From the NCBI RefSeq assembly GCF_003480915.1, contig NZ_QUKD01000001.1, positions 434,001-498,000 of the forward strand: DNA of 64,000 nt, read 5' to 3'. Below the pieces are notes generated by a model, which made no database searches, had not been told where the DNA came from, and was given only the letters and a program-made list of their open reading frames with translations. The stretch comes from Parabacteroides sp. TM07-1AC. Its GTDB lineage: Bacteria > Bacteroidota > Bacteroidia > Bacteroidales > Tannerellaceae. Shown piece after piece: positions 24,792 through 34,760 of the stretch (the first letter of the stretch is position 1; every line of letters starts with the position of its first letter). Both the position numbers and the translations under genes were made by a program.

Positions 24792-25823
24792 TTACATATT
24801 TTTTAAAGCCTTCAACAAGGCGTCGTTTTCTTCCGGTGTACCGACTGTGATGCGCAGACAACCGTTACACAACGTCACATTATTGCGGTTACGTACAATA
24901 ACGCCTTTCTTTACCAATTTATTATATACGGAATCGGCCTTACCTACATTCACCAAAATAAAGTTGGCGTCGGTCGGGTACATTTTCTGAACGATCGGCA
25001 GTTCCGGCAAAGCCGCCTGCAGACGGATACGTTCAGACATGATACGGCGCAACTGGTCCAGCATCTCCCGTTCGTTGTTCAACAGCTCCAATGCCTGCTT
25101 CTGTGTCAACATATTGACATTGTAAGGATATTTGATCTTGTTCAAAATCGCTACAATTTCAGGAGAAGCAAATGCCATGCCCAGGCGGAGACCGGCGGCA
25201 CCCCAGGCTTTGGATAGTGTCTGCAGCACGATCAGGTTCGGGAATTTCTTCAATTCCGGAAGAAAAGAAGACTCTGCCGAGAAATCGATGTAGGCTTCAT
25301 CCAGGACAACGATCCCTTCGAAGTGATTCAATATCTTATAGATCTCCTCCCGGTCCAGGCTGTTTCCCGTCGGATTGTTGGGAGAACAGAGGAAGATTAT
25401 TTTCACCCATTCGTCCACTTCGTCCAGCAAAGCATCCGCATCCAATTCGAAATCGGAGGTGAGATTAACCTTTCTGAAATCGACATTGTTTACATTCGCC
25501 GCCACTTCATACATACCGTAGGAAGGAGCTATGCTGACGATGGTATCGATTCCCGGCTCACAGAAAGCACGGATCACGAGGTCGATCGGTTCGTCGCTGC
25601 CATTTCCCAGAAAGATGGAATTGCGGTCAACGTCTTTCAGCTCGGCAATCCGGTCTTTCAGTTCCCACTGCAAAGGATCGGGATAACGGTTATAAGGCTC
25701 GTTATAAGGATTCTCGTTCGCATCCAAAAAAACAGATGCACTACCGTGAAACTCGTCTCTTGCAGAAGAATATGGTTTCAATTCCCAAATATTGGGTCTG
25801 ACAAGGTCTTTTAAATCCATCAT
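24792..25823 (-). CDS. hisC: Histidinol-phosphate aminotransferase
   Basis: The 343-aa PLP enzyme of fold type I converts imidazole-acetol phosphate to histidinol phosphate. Seen are [51 protein letters not shown] and the PLP lysine in [13 protein letters not shown] near residue 205. The start ATGATG overlaps the hisD stop by 4 bp (ATGA), implying coupled translation. Confidence 0.96.
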   Translation of the reverse strand: MMDLKDLVRPNIWELKPYSSARDEFHGSASVFLDANENPYNEPYNRYPDPLQWELKDRIAELKDVDRNSIFLGNGSDEPIDLVIRAFCEPGIDTIVSIAPSYGMYEVAANVNNVDFRKVNLTSDFELDADALLDEVDEWVKIIFLCSPNNPTGNSLDREEIYKILNHFEGIVVLDEAYIDFSAESSFLPELKKFPNLIVLQTLSKAWGAAGLRLGMAFASPEIVAILNKIKYPYNVNMLTQKQALELLNNEREMLDQLRRIMSERIRLQAALPELPIVQKMYPTDANFILVNVGKADSVYNKLVKKGVIVRNRNNVTLCNGCLRITVGTPEENDALLKALKNM

Positions 25824-27100
25824 ATTGTTTTCAATCTTATTGTTACTGCATTACGGTGGGCATCCAGCTGTTCGTTACCCGCCATGACCTGGATGGTTCC
25901 ACCTAAACTCCTGATACCTTCGGCAGTGATCTCCTGGAAGGTTATTTTTTTGATAAAGCTATCCAAATTCACGCCGCTGTATGCTTTGGCATATCCGTTG
26001 GTGGGAAGCGTGTGATTGGTGCCTGAAGCATAGTCGCCGGCACTTTCCGGTGTATAAGGCCCCATAAACACACTGCCGGCATTCTCGATCTGTTCGGCGA
26101 TATGCGCGTAGTTCTTGGTCTGTATAATCAGATGCTCCGGAGCATACATATTGGTGAAATCGATCACCTCCCGTTCATCCTTTAACACGATTATACGGCT
26201 GTGTTCTAATGCCTTTTCTGTAATTTCCTTACGGGATAGTTCGGATAACTGACGGCTGATGGCATCGGCAACAGGAGACACCATGCTTTCGGCGGCTGTA
26301 ACCAGGATAGCCTGGCTGTCGGCTCCATGCTCTGCCTGCGAAAGGAAATCGGCGGCAATGAAATCGGGGTTGGCTGTCTCGTCGGCAATCACTTCTACTT
26401 CGGAAGGACCTGCCGGCATGTCGATAGCGACATCTTTCAGGCTGACAAGCTGCTTGGCTGCCGTTACATATTGGTTTCCGGGACCGAATATCTTATAGAC
26501 TTTGGGGACGGATTCCGTTCCGTATGCCATAGCGGCAATCGCCTGTATACCGCCTGCTTTAACTATTTTGCTGACACCGGCTGTACGGGCTGCGAAAAGG
26601 ATGGCGGGGTGTACCTTGCCTTCTTTATTCGGAGGCGTACATAAAACGATCTCCTTACAACCGGCGATATGGGCCGGAACAGCCAGCATCAAAACGGTAG
26701 AAAACAGAGGAGCCGTTCCTCCGGGGATATACAGACCGACTTTCTCGATGGCAACAGCTTTCTGCCAGCAGGTCACGCCGGGAGTCGTTTCTACTTTATG
26801 TCCCGTGAAACGTTGGGAAGCATGGAACTTTTCGATATTGTCCTTCGCTGTGCGAATAGCCTGCTTCAATTCTTCGGAGACAAGTTCACAAGCCTCTTCT
26901 ATCTCGGCTTCCGATACCTGAAGATTCGCCAACGTTACTTTGTCAAACTTCTCTTCATATCGTTTTACGGCAGCATCTCCTTCCTGGCGCACTTCATCCA
27001 GTACGGTACGAACCGTATCGAATAAAGTCGTCACATCCAGCGCCGGACGCTTGACCAAAGATGACCAATCTTCTTTTGACGGGTATTTTATTATTTCCAT
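25820..27100 (-). CDS. hisD: Histidinol dehydrogenase
   Basis: The 426-aa zinc- and NAD-dependent enzyme oxidises histidinol to histidine. Characteristic segments are [52 protein letters not shown] and [13 protein letters not shown], with the C-terminal [13 protein letters not shown] and [17 protein letters not shown]. The length is normal. It lies between hisG (14 bp upstream) and hisC (4-bp overlap). Confidence 0.96.
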   Translation of the reverse strand: MEIIKYPSKEDWSSLVKRPALDVTTLFDTVRTVLDEVRQEGDAAVKRYEEKFDKVTLANLQVSEAEIEEACELVSEELKQAIRTAKDNIEKFHASQRFTGHKVETTPGVTCWQKAVAIEKVGLYIPGGTAPLFSTVLMLAVPAHIAGCKEIVLCTPPNKEGKVHPAILFAARTAGVSKIVKAGGIQAIAAMAYGTESVPKVYKIFGPGNQYVTAAKQLVSLKDVAIDMPAGPSEVEVIADETANPDFIAADFLSQAEHGADSQAILVTAAESMVSPVADAISRQLSELSRKEITEKALEHSRIIVLKDEREVIDFTNMYAPEHLIIQTKNYAHIAEQIENAGSVFMGPYTPESAGDYASGTNHTLPTNGYAKAYSGVNLDSFIKKITFQEITAEGIRSLGGTIQVMAGNEQLDAHRNAVTIRLKTI

Positions 27101-27114
27101 AACAACTATACTTT

Positions 27115-27966
27115 CTATAAGATCATTTTCTCAATCGGGAGAACCAGGATGCCTTCTGCGCCCAACGCTTTGAGCTTTCCGATGATTTCCCAAAAATGTT
27201 TCTCTGCAATCACTGACTGGACAGAAACCCAGTCGCCGTTTGCCAGCGGTGTCACTGTCGGGCTTTTCATACCCGGCAATACCTCTATGATCTCATCCAG
27301 CTTGTCTTTCGGAGCATTCAGCAATACATATTTCTTTCCTTCAGCTACCTGGATCGCTTCAAAACGGAACAGGAGTTCATCCAGGATAGCCAGCTTTTCT
27401 TCCGACAGGTTATTGTTGGCAATCAGAAGCGCTTCGCTCTGCATGATCACTTCCACTTCCTTCAACTGGTTGCTGACCAATGTGCTGCCCGAGCTGACAA
27501 TATCGAAAATAGCGTCAGCCAAACCGATACCCGGAGCGATCTCGACTGAACCGCTGATCACATGCAAATCCGCCTTTACCCCTTTTTCCTTCAGATAAGC
27601 CTTCAGTATCTCCGGATAAGAAGTAGCGATAGTCTTTCCCTCGAACCATTCTACGCCTTGATACTCTTCATCCTTGGGAATAGCCAGGGACACGCGGCAT
27701 TTACTGAATCCCAACCGTTTCACCAGGCGGGCTTCTCCCCCTTTTTCAACATATTCGTTTTCGCCTACAATACCTATATCAGACACTCCGTTTGCCACAG
27801 ACTGAGGAATATCATCGTCACGCAGGAACAGCACCTCTACCGGAAAACCTTTTGCCGATAAAAGTAAAATACGTTTTCCTCTGTTCAGTTTGATACCTGC
27901 TTCTTCCAATAATAGCATTGTTTCGTCGTATAAACGACCTTTCGATTGTACTGCAATTCGTAACAT
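27115..27966 (-). CDS. hisG: ATP phosphoribosyltransferase (long form)
   Basis: The 283-aa protein catalyses the first, committed step of histidine synthesis. It begins MLRIAVQSKGRL and has DIGIVGENEYVE and the PRPP-binding-type IVSSGSTL. The extra C-terminal ~75 residues form the histidine-sensing domain of the long, HisZ-independent form. It is the first structural gene after the His-rich leader and attenuator, 118 bp past the leader stop. Confidence 0.95.
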   Translation of the reverse strand: MLRIAVQSKGRLYDETMLLLEEAGIKLNRGKRILLLSAKGFPVEVLFLRDDDIPQSVANGVSDIGIVGENEYVEKGGEARLVKRLGFSKCRVSLAIPKDEEYQGVEWFEGKTIATSYPEILKAYLKEKGVKADLHVISGSVEIAPGIGLADAIFDIVSSGSTLVSNQLKEVEVIMQSEALLIANNNLSEEKLAILDELLFRFEAIQVAEGKKYVLLNAPKDKLDEIIEVLPGMKSPTVTPLANGDWVSVQSVIAEKHFWEIIGKLKALGAEGILVLPIEKMIL

Positions 27967-28001
27967 GTTTATTTTTTATTTTAATAATTATATTCTTTCC
28001 G

Positions 28002-28039
28002 AAAACAAAATAAGGCTTACCGAATAACGGCAAGCCTTA
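28002..28039 (-). terminator. his operon attenuator
   Basis: On the minus strand the stem TAAGGCTTGCCG / CGGTAAGCCTTA (28039-28028 with 28022-28011, one G-U pair) has a 5-nt loop and is followed by TTTTGTTTT. It lies between the His leader peptide and hisG. GGCAA in the leader's last codons (GGG CAA) can pair with UUGCC of the stem's 5' arm, a possible alternative pairing. Confidence 0.8.
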
Positions 28040-28084
28040 CTTAGATTATATTATGCGTATCCACACACCTCACAGCCCACCGAA

Positions 28085-28135
28085 CTATTGCCCGTTGTAA
28101 TGATGATGATGGTGATGTGATACTTTTCTTCTCAT
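28085..28135 (-). CDS. hisL: Histidine operon leader peptide, 16 aa with six consecutive His
   Basis: The ATG at 28135 opens MRRKVSHHHHHHYNGQ and stops with TAG (28087-28085). Six His codons in a row (CAT CAC CAT CAT CAT CAT) followed by an attenuator hairpin are the classic layout of ribosome-mediated attenuation of his operons. Stalling at the His run when charged tRNA-His is scarce would favour an antiterminator and hisG transcription. A promoter lies 20 bp upstream. The sequence differs from the enterobacterial leader, but the logic is the same. Confidence 0.88.
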   Translation of the reverse strand: MRRKVSHHHHHHYNGQ

Positions 28136-28155
28136 TTGTTGTTTTATTGATGCCA

Positions 28156-28185
28156 CAAAGTTACAATAATAATTGAAAATGCAAA
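28156..28185 (-). promoter_or_regulatory. his operon promoter
   Basis: On the minus strand TTTG (28185-28182) and TAACTTTG (28163-28156) match both Bacteroidetes boxes with 18 bp between them, 20 bp before the leader ATG. Confidence 0.6.
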
Positions 28186-28224
28186 TAAAACTATCAAAAG
28201 ATTAGCGATTCGGCAAACTTTTTT

Positions 28225-28542
28225 CTAGGATGCCAACTTTATACCGATAATCCCGCATATCACCAGCATGGCAGAAAGGATACGCCATATACCTGCCGAA
28301 TCCCCGAAAATAAAGATGCCGATCAATAATGTACCGACCGCCCCGATACCGGTCCAGACCACATAAGCCGTTCCGATCGGAATGGTCCGTTGAGCCAAAT
28401 ATAAAAAGTATCCGCTCAGCGCCATCGAAATGACAGCTACCGAAAGATAAAGAAAACGTGATCCCGTTGTCTGCGCCAGTTTCATACCGACAGGCCAGCC
28501 TATTTCAAACAGGCCGCCCAGCAATAAATAAATCCATCCCAT
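28225..28542 (-). CDS. SMR-family exporter (SugE/Gdx-like)
   Basis: The 105-aa protein has four membrane helices. The N-terminal GGLFEIGWPVGMKLAQ has the essential membrane Glu of small multidrug resistance proteins. The residues around it (FE.xW..GxK) resemble the SugE/Gdx guanidinium exporters rather than EmrE. IPIGTAYVVWTGIGAVGT is the conserved third-helix motif. It forms dimers for proton-coupled export. It lies 7 bp after the M1 peptidase stop, probably one transcript. No guanidine riboswitch was recognised. Confidence 0.85.
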   Translation of the reverse strand: MGWIYLLLGGLFEIGWPVGMKLAQTTGSRFLYLSVAVISMALSGYFLYLAQRTIPIGTAYVVWTGIGAVGTLLIGIFIFGDSAGIWRILSAMLVICGIIGIKLAS

Positions 28543-28549
28543 AATTACA

Positions 28550-31105
28550 TCAGTGTTTTAATCTATATAAATGATCGGCTTGTTGCCGTATTTTATTAGC
28601 CAGCATAGGCGGATAGTCCGGATGATCGGCAAAGAATGCATCGACCTCTGCCCTCGCCTCCGCGGACGTGTGGCCGGAAAGCAGCGCACGCGTCCAGGCT
28701 GTCGGGAAGAAGATATCGCCGGTACGCTGCACTTCCTGCAGGATATCCAAAGCCGGACGAATATAGTTTATCGCTTCTTCCTGCCTGGAGGAGTGATTCA
28801 GGTTTGCCAATGCAGCGGATGCCCACGGCTCGACACGACGGTTCTCCGCAATCAGCAAGGAAGCGAAGACACTGTCGCGCACCTCTTTATGAGGAGAAAC
28901 GGAAGGCGAAATGAATGCATATTCCCGTTTCCGGTCCGAATTGGTGATACGCGATTGCTGCATAGCGATAATCTCATCGGCCTGCTCCGGAAGATGGAGC
29001 GCCAGCGAGTAAGAAAGACTGATATAGTCGCTCTCACTCAGTGCACAGCCCGCCGGAGCCTGTTCCTTTTTCCATATAGCATATAATGCAGCGACCGATT
29101 CCGGCGACTTCGCCAATGAACGATACGAGCGGAAAGCCTGTAAACGGTGCTGCGGAACGGAGGAAGTCGTCACGATCTGCCATAACGTCTTTTCCAATGG
29201 AGCAACATCCGTCTGATACAGCCGCTGGCAATTGCCGATATAACCCAAAGCGGCAGAGAATAGCAACGAGTTATTCTCCTCCGGCAAATACTTCAGCATA
29301 GCTTCCATATAAGAAGCAGGCGAAATAGTCCGGTTCAACAGGTTCTCATACAAAGTGACCTGGATGGAGCCTCTCAGCAGTTCCTCTTTACAAACCGGGA
29401 GATAGGCAGCACAAGCCTCCGCATCCGCTTCACTCAAACGGAAAAAGCCATATCCTTTTCCATCTATATTCGGGACAATGAAACTACCCTCTTGCGGGAG
29501 TCTTTTCAGTTTCTTTCGGAAGGAATTTGAATTTCTCCCGAGAGAAACTGAAATTTCTTCCGGATCCCCGTTTTTCGGGACAATCCGGAAAGAGAGATCC
29601 TGCGGCCAGTTCAATCCCCGGTCGAACGGGTCGTTTTGCGAGACAACCAGGCTATCGCCAACCAGAGAAGCCGTGATTTCAGGCATGCCTTTTTCATTCA
29701 CCCATATATGACTCCAGGTTTCGAGATCGTCATCCGTATATTTATCCAGGATAGTGATCAATCCTTCCCAGGTTGCATTTCCGTAAGCGTATGTTTTCAG
29801 ATATTCCCGGATTCCCTGCCGGAAAGCATCTTTTCCCATCTTCTTGATAAGCATCTCCAGTACGACGGGCGATTTGTCATAGATAATGTTGCCATACACC
29901 AAACCGGCATTGCGCAAATTATCCAGGTCCTGCTTGATGGGATTCGCACCGGCTGTACGGTCTTCCGAATAAGCCGGCGGGATATAATTCTGCATAAAGT
30001 TCAAGGCATGATTGACATTCGGATACAACGGCTCGACAATCTGGGAGGCAAAATAGTTGGCAAACACCTCTTTCGTCCAGACATCGTCAAACCATTTCAT
30101 CGTCACATAATCGCCGAACCACATATGCGCCGTCTCATGGGCAATCAGGGCACTGCGGCTCAACTGCTCATTGAGTGTCGGATTTTCATTCAAGAACATC
30201 CGGCGGTCCGTATAGAATGTAGCTCCCGTATGCTCCATGCCGCCGAACTGGAAGCCGGGAAGAATGATGAGATCGTATTTGGCAAACGGATACGGAACAG
30301 CCGTATACTCTTCCAGCCACGCCAAGGCATCGAAAACCTCGGAGGCGATCTCCGGACATTGAGCTATTTTCTTAGGGTCTGTCTCACGATGGTAAATGGA
30401 AATCTCCCTGTCCTCCCGCGTATACGTTTCGCGAACGAACTCTCCGGCTGTAAAGGCAAACAGATAGGTACTCAACGGCTCCGTCTCCTTGAAAGAGATG
30501 ATTTTCCGGTCCGGAACAGAGAGCGTGTCGGTCTTCCCTATCGCACCGTTGGTGACAGCCTGCCAGGTTGCCGGGACCTCCAGTGTCAGTGTAAACAAGG
30601 ACTTCATGTCCGGCTGGTCGAAACAAGGGAAAGCTGTCCGCGCCCTGTCAGGCACCAGCAAAGTATACAGAAATTCATCCCGCCTGTTCAAAGACTGGTC
30701 CGTCGGGGTGAATGCTATATCTATTTTATTTTCACCGACTTTACTCCGGTCTGCCGGGATAATAATATGTTCGTTCTTCACTTCATAAGGCACCTGCTCG
30801 TCATTCAGCCGTACAGAAGCGACCTGCGAAGCCTCTCCTCGAAAGTCTATAATGATCGGGAGCTTCTCTTTCAGAGACAGCCGGATCACAGCCTTTCCCC
30901 CGACCGGTTCCTGCCTGGACTCCGGAATGGAGAAAAACAGATCGTATTTCACCTGCCCGAAATGTTCTTTCCTGAACTGAGCCAGTTCATGGCTCACGCC
31001 TGCTTCCTGCAGGACAACGTCTTTCTGCTGTGTTGCACAGGCTGACAACAGGCCCACAGCTGCTATTCCTACCACCTGAAAAATAATATGATTTGAATGT
31101 GCCAT
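28550..31105 (-). CDS. M1-family aminopeptidase, lipoprotein
   Basis: The 851-aa zinc peptidase has a lipoprotein signal (VGIAAVGLLSACA). An aminopeptidase N-type beta domain is followed by GGMEHTGATFY (the exopeptidase GxMEN-like motif, here GGMEH). The zinc site is HETAH near residue 321, with the third ligand Glu in KEVFANYFA near 343. A long helical C-terminal domain completes it. Placement is at the outer membrane or periplasm. The GMEH in place of GMEN is notable but occurs in Bacteroidetes. It lies between the DUF4268 and SMR genes. Confidence 0.9.
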   Translation of the reverse strand: MAHSNHIIFQVVGIAAVGLLSACATQQKDVVLQEAGVSHELAQFRKEHFGQVKYDLFFSIPESRQEPVGGKAVIRLSLKEKLPIIIDFRGEASQVASVRLNDEQVPYEVKNEHIIIPADRSKVGENKIDIAFTPTDQSLNRRDEFLYTLLVPDRARTAFPCFDQPDMKSLFTLTLEVPATWQAVTNGAIGKTDTLSVPDRKIISFKETEPLSTYLFAFTAGEFVRETYTREDREISIYHRETDPKKIAQCPEIASEVFDALAWLEEYTAVPYPFAKYDLIILPGFQFGGMEHTGATFYTDRRMFLNENPTLNEQLSRSALIAHETAHMWFGDYVTMKWFDDVWTKEVFANYFASQIVEPLYPNVNHALNFMQNYIPPAYSEDRTAGANPIKQDLDNLRNAGLVYGNIIYDKSPVVLEMLIKKMGKDAFRQGIREYLKTYAYGNATWEGLITILDKYTDDDLETWSHIWVNEKGMPEITASLVGDSLVVSQNDPFDRGLNWPQDLSFRIVPKNGDPEEISVSLGRNSNSFRKKLKRLPQEGSFIVPNIDGKGYGFFRLSEADAEACAAYLPVCKEELLRGSIQVTLYENLLNRTISPASYMEAMLKYLPEENNSLLFSAALGYIGNCQRLYQTDVAPLEKTLWQIVTTSSVPQHRLQAFRSYRSLAKSPESVAALYAIWKKEQAPAGCALSESDYISLSYSLALHLPEQADEIIAMQQSRITNSDRKREYAFISPSVSPHKEVRDSVFASLLIAENRRVEPWASAALANLNHSSRQEEAINYIRPALDILQEVQRTGDIFFPTAWTRALLSGHTSAEARAEVDAFFADHPDYPPMLANKIRQQADHLYRLKH

Positions 31106-31109
31106 CCTT

Positions 31110-31565
31110 TTACTCTCTCAAATATTCTGCTATCGACATAAAATTGCGCTCCAGTAAATACATTTGCGACGCCATAAAAGTAAAAAATTCTCCCCAATCC
31201 TGTTTACGGTGAAAATCGATTCCTTCCTTGGCTGTATAAATTCGGGCGACTTCTTTTCCCGTCTCCCGGACAAAACAAATATCCCAGATCAAACCTTCGG
31301 GGAAATCCTTCTCTAACATTTCCTTATACCAAGTGAGACGTTCGTACATTTCCAAACGAAGTTCTTCGCTCCGGTGGTTTACCTCCAGGATCACATAAGC
31401 ACCGCTGCGGCTGATATCGAACTTCAACTCGACACCTTTGACTTTAGTATCGTATAAAGTCCATATTTTTTTACGCCCCCGCAGATAAGGCTGTACTTCA
31501 CAATAAGCGGCGAAACTTTCCCAAAACTCCAGTTTCAGGTTCTTTAATTCGTCTTTACTATACAT
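31110..31565 (-). CDS. DUF4268 family protein
   Basis: The 151-aa protein starts MYSKDELKNLKLEFWESFAAYC. Conserved parts are KIWTLYDTKVKGVELKFDIS and YVILEVNHRSEELRLEMYERL, with a C-terminal DWGEFFTFMASQM. DUF4268 is a PD-(D/E)XK-like or unknown fold often at restriction-like protein ends; stand-alone copies in Bacteroidetes are uncharacterised. The ATG at 31565 is chosen because an upstream in-frame start reads through a TTGACAG repeat array and adds spurious residues. It ends 4 bp before the M1 gene. Confidence 0.75.
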   Translation of the reverse strand: MYSKDELKNLKLEFWESFAAYCEVQPYLRGRKKIWTLYDTKVKGVELKFDISRSGAYVILEVNHRSEELRLEMYERLTWYKEMLEKDFPEGLIWDICFVRETGKEVARIYTAKEGIDFHRKQDWGEFFTFMASQMYLLERNFMSIAEYLRE

Positions 31566-31572
31566 CTTTTTT

Positions 31573-31657
31573 AGTTGACAATTGACAGTTGACAGATGAC
31601 AGTTAAAAGAAGGAGCCAAAAACACCTGTCCACTGTCATCTGTCAACTATCAACTAT
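31573..31657. repeat. TTGACAG-type array in inverted pair (locus 2)
   Basis: AGTTGACAATTGACAGTTGA begins the left array (31573-31604); the right array (31626-31657) is its inverted counterpart, with 17 bases perfectly complementary (AGTTGACAGATGACAGT). It fills the gap between the M16 stop and the DUF4268 start and overlaps the M16 stop codon. Confidence 0.75.
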
Positions 31658-34536
31658 TTATAAATATCTTTTTTCCTCAATCTGATAACTTCTCCATATT
31701 CCGCCAGCTTCTTCATATCTATACGGCTGGAATTGCCTACTATCACATAGACAACTGGCTTCAGACGGACATTATGCCTGTAAAAACGGACAATATCCTG
31801 CATATCCATCTCCGAAAGGTCGGCCAACAAGGCTTCATTCGGATCCCGGTCGAATCCGCTTCTCCGGAAATAGGCAACCTTTTCCGACAGTTCCCTGAAA
31901 GAGGGGAAATCATTATTTACCTGGTTGATGATCGACTGCTTGATTGTTTCGATCCGCTCCGGTTTTTCCGGCATTTCACAGATCAGCGATTTCATCACTT
32001 CCATGGCATCCAGCGTCTTGTCGCTCTGCGTGGAAAGCATCGTGACAAACTCTCCCGCCTTTCCCGACAACTGATGGGGCGGCAACAGATAACGCCCGTT
32101 TACCCGATAGGCAAGCGAGCGGAACTCCCTGATCTCCTGAAACATCAAAGAGGACATATCTCCGCCGAAATAAGCAGAGAACAGCCGGGAAGCATGACGC
32201 GACCAGGCATCATCCGTCACTTCTCCTTTGGCAAAACCGTAAACGATACTTTGCGAAGCTGTCGGCATATCCATAAAATACACAACCGGTTTATCATATG
32301 CTTTTGCATCCCGATAGTAGGGTTCTTTTACTGCAACAGTGATCTCCTGCAACGGAAGCGTTGCCTTTATCTGCTCTGCAACCTGACCGGCAGGCAGTGT
32401 TCCGCAATAATGCAAATCACATTCCATCCGGCGGACATCTGCAAAAACGTTCAGCAAATCCTTTCCTTTCAGCTTCTTGATCTCTGAAAGGGATAATTTT
32501 TTAAGAAACCTCGATTGTTCGCCATACTTCACCATTTCCAACATGGCAAGGGCAATGTTATCGCTCGATTCGAAGAAAGCCTTCTCTATCACTTTAGCAC
32601 CATTTATTACCTGGCGTATCTGTTTATCATCGGCTTTTACATGCGCGATAAAATCACCTGCCAGCTTTACGGTCTCTTCAAAATGCTTGTCAAAACCGGT
32701 AATGCGGACAGTAAACTGTTTCTCGTTTGCATCGAAAGACAGCGTGCTGCCCAGCACCTGCAACCGCGTCCGGAACTCCTGGTACGACAGGGAGTCCGTG
32801 CCCAGGAACTGCAGATAATTTGCCAGAAGCATTAACCGGGGCTGTTCCAGCATCCCGATCTGATACACCATATTCAGCGTAAATATATCCGTAACCGGAT
32901 TTGCCGTTGCATATAAAGTAGCCAATGGAGTGAGCTGGCTTATCTGTACGTCTTTCCCGAAATCGATAAAACGCGGGGCAACCGTCTGCACGGGCAATTG
33001 CTCCAGCCGTTTGGCATATTCGGATGATGCTTCCGAGTTTTTAGGAACAACCGGATTGAAATCAGGCTTTGCCAGGTTGTCTTTCGGGTATTTGCCTGTT
33101 GTTTTAGTGACACACAAATAGTTATCACTAAAATATTTACGGGCAACACGGATAACATCCTCCCGTGTCAGAGCTTCTATCCGGGCTACTTCCTGCAGAT
33201 ACTCTTCCCAGCTTTTACCCTGCGAATACAGCGACATCAGTATACGGGCACGCGAGTCTATATTTTCCAGGTCGGAAGCGTACTGCCGGTGTTGTTCCTG
33301 TTTCAGGCTATTAAATATTTCGTCACTGAAATCTCCCTCTTTTACCCGGTTTATCTCTTTCCATACTAATTTTTCCGCTCTGCCGTATGTCTGAAACATC
33401 AGCTTCGGGATAATGGCTACTGCCAGTATTCCGGCTTCGTTCATGCTCTCGTTCATGGCCATCGAAGCCATGATCTTCCTGTCGACCATCAGTTTGTCGA
33501 GAAAGCCGGTTCCGTTTGCATTGTTCAGCATATTCACTGCGACAGCCAGTGCGACCTGGTCTTCATGATTGGCAGGGATACCACGGAACCCCAATCCCAT
33601 CGCCTTTACCAAAGGGACAGGAAATTTTATTTTCATTATCTCCTTCCCCTTGAACGGTGGCAGAGCAACAGCTTCTTTTTTAGGAGCTTCACCCGGACGG
33701 ATGCGCGAAAAAGTCTTTTCCAGGATGGGCAGTACAGCGTCCGAGTCAAAATCACCACTCAAAATCAAAGCCATATTGGATGCCACATAATACTCCTCAA
33801 AAAACTTCCGCATCTCTGTCAGACGCGGATTCTTCAGATTCTCCGTGCTTCCAATGATCGGATAGGCATAGGGATGCGGTGCGAAATAGCGGGCAAGCAA
33901 ACGTTCCATAACAGGACCGCCGATAAAGTCGCCGTACATGTTCTTTTCTTCATAAACAGTCTCCAACTCGCTTTGGAACAGGCGGAAGACAGGATTCAAC
34001 AGGCGTTCGCTGTTTATTTCCGCCCATTGCTCCATATATTGCGGGGAGAAAGTATTGAAATAGATGGTGGCGTCGTATGAGGTCGCGGCATTCAGTCCTG
34101 AACCGCCATATTTGGAAATCAGACGATTGAACTCATTCGGGATCACATAATCGGACGAGCGGATACTCAGTTCGTTTATCTCTTTCTGAATACCGGCACG
34201 GGCTGCTTCATCTTTTGTCCGGGCAAGTTCGTCATATTTCATGACAATAGAATCCAGGAGTACTTTCTCTGCTTCATAATTCACCGTACCGATCTTGTCG
34301 GTACCTTTGAACATCATATGTTCGAAATAATGAGCAATCCCTGTATCCGGACAATCTTTCGCCCCGGCCTTCACAACGACAGCTCCAAACACCTTCGGCT
34401 GACTATGATCCTCATTCAGCCAGACGGTCAATCCATTATTTAGTGTATGTTCTTTTACTTCAAGCGCTTTTGTATTCTGAGCGGTTAACAGATTTGTACC
34501 AGTTGTAACTAACATCATCGTCAAAAATGCTTTCAT
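31654..34536 (-). CDS. M16-family zinc metallopeptidase (two-repeat, secreted)
   Basis: The 960-aa protein has a signal-like N-terminus (AFLTMMLVTTGTNLLTAQ) and an active M16 N-domain with HYFEHMMFKGT, the inverted zinc motif HxxEH, and a downstream ELETVYEEKNMYGD that holds the third ligand. A second, catalytically inactive M16 half follows (about 520-950), as in pitrilysin/PqqL-type enzymes. It acts in the periplasm or at the surface. It is the first gene of a run with DUF4268, M1 and SMR genes. Confidence 0.9.
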   Translation of the reverse strand: MKAFLTMMLVTTGTNLLTAQNTKALEVKEHTLNNGLTVWLNEDHSQPKVFGAVVVKAGAKDCPDTGIAHYFEHMMFKGTDKIGTVNYEAEKVLLDSIVMKYDELARTKDEAARAGIQKEINELSIRSSDYVIPNEFNRLISKYGGSGLNAATSYDATIYFNTFSPQYMEQWAEINSERLLNPVFRLFQSELETVYEEKNMYGDFIGGPVMERLLARYFAPHPYAYPIIGSTENLKNPRLTEMRKFFEEYYVASNMALILSGDFDSDAVLPILEKTFSRIRPGEAPKKEAVALPPFKGKEIMKIKFPVPLVKAMGLGFRGIPANHEDQVALAVAVNMLNNANGTGFLDKLMVDRKIMASMAMNESMNEAGILAVAIIPKLMFQTYGRAEKLVWKEINRVKEGDFSDEIFNSLKQEQHRQYASDLENIDSRARILMSLYSQGKSWEEYLQEVARIEALTREDVIRVARKYFSDNYLCVTKTTGKYPKDNLAKPDFNPVVPKNSEASSEYAKRLEQLPVQTVAPRFIDFGKDVQISQLTPLATLYATANPVTDIFTLNMVYQIGMLEQPRLMLLANYLQFLGTDSLSYQEFRTRLQVLGSTLSFDANEKQFTVRITGFDKHFEETVKLAGDFIAHVKADDKQIRQVINGAKVIEKAFFESSDNIALAMLEMVKYGEQSRFLKKLSLSEIKKLKGKDLLNVFADVRRMECDLHYCGTLPAGQVAEQIKATLPLQEITVAVKEPYYRDAKAYDKPVVYFMDMPTASQSIVYGFAKGEVTDDAWSRHASRLFSAYFGGDMSSLMFQEIREFRSLAYRVNGRYLLPPHQLSGKAGEFVTMLSTQSDKTLDAMEVMKSLICEMPEKPERIETIKQSIINQVNNDFPSFRELSEKVAYFRRSGFDRDPNEALLADLSEMDMQDIVRFYRHNVRLKPVVYVIVGNSSRIDMKKLAEYGEVIRLRKKDIYK

Positions 34537-34565
34537 GGTATATTTTCACCATCATTTATGACTTA

Positions 34566-34573
34566 CAAAGATA
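34566..34573 (-). promoter_or_regulatory. -7 box for the M16 peptidase gene
   Basis: On the minus strand TATCTTTG fits TAnnTTTG, 29 bp before the ATG at 34536. Confidence 0.4.
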
Positions 34574-34760
34574 GCTCATTCCCACAAGTAAATAGGATTT
34601 GATAAGATATTTTTGGACTATTCTTTCAAATCTGAAGTATAAAACAATATTCCCCGCTACTTTTCTAGAAAATGGGACTGCGTTTTCCTTTTATTAAGAC
34701 ACCTGCTACTTTATAAAACTGTATCAAACTCATATTTATTCTTTCCTTTGCGGAACAATA

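Noticed and set aside
28097..28118. ATG/GTG trinucleotide microsatellite
   Set aside because: It is the His codon run of the his leader peptide read on the opposite strand.
29636..31045. 469-codon open frame on the plus strand
   Set aside because: It is antisense to the M1 aminopeptidase, which has the zinc motif and full length; no family signal in the antisense product.
31566..31646. N-terminal extension of the DUF4268 protein
   Set aside because: The extension is translated repeat DNA; the conserved start MYSKDEL is at 31565.
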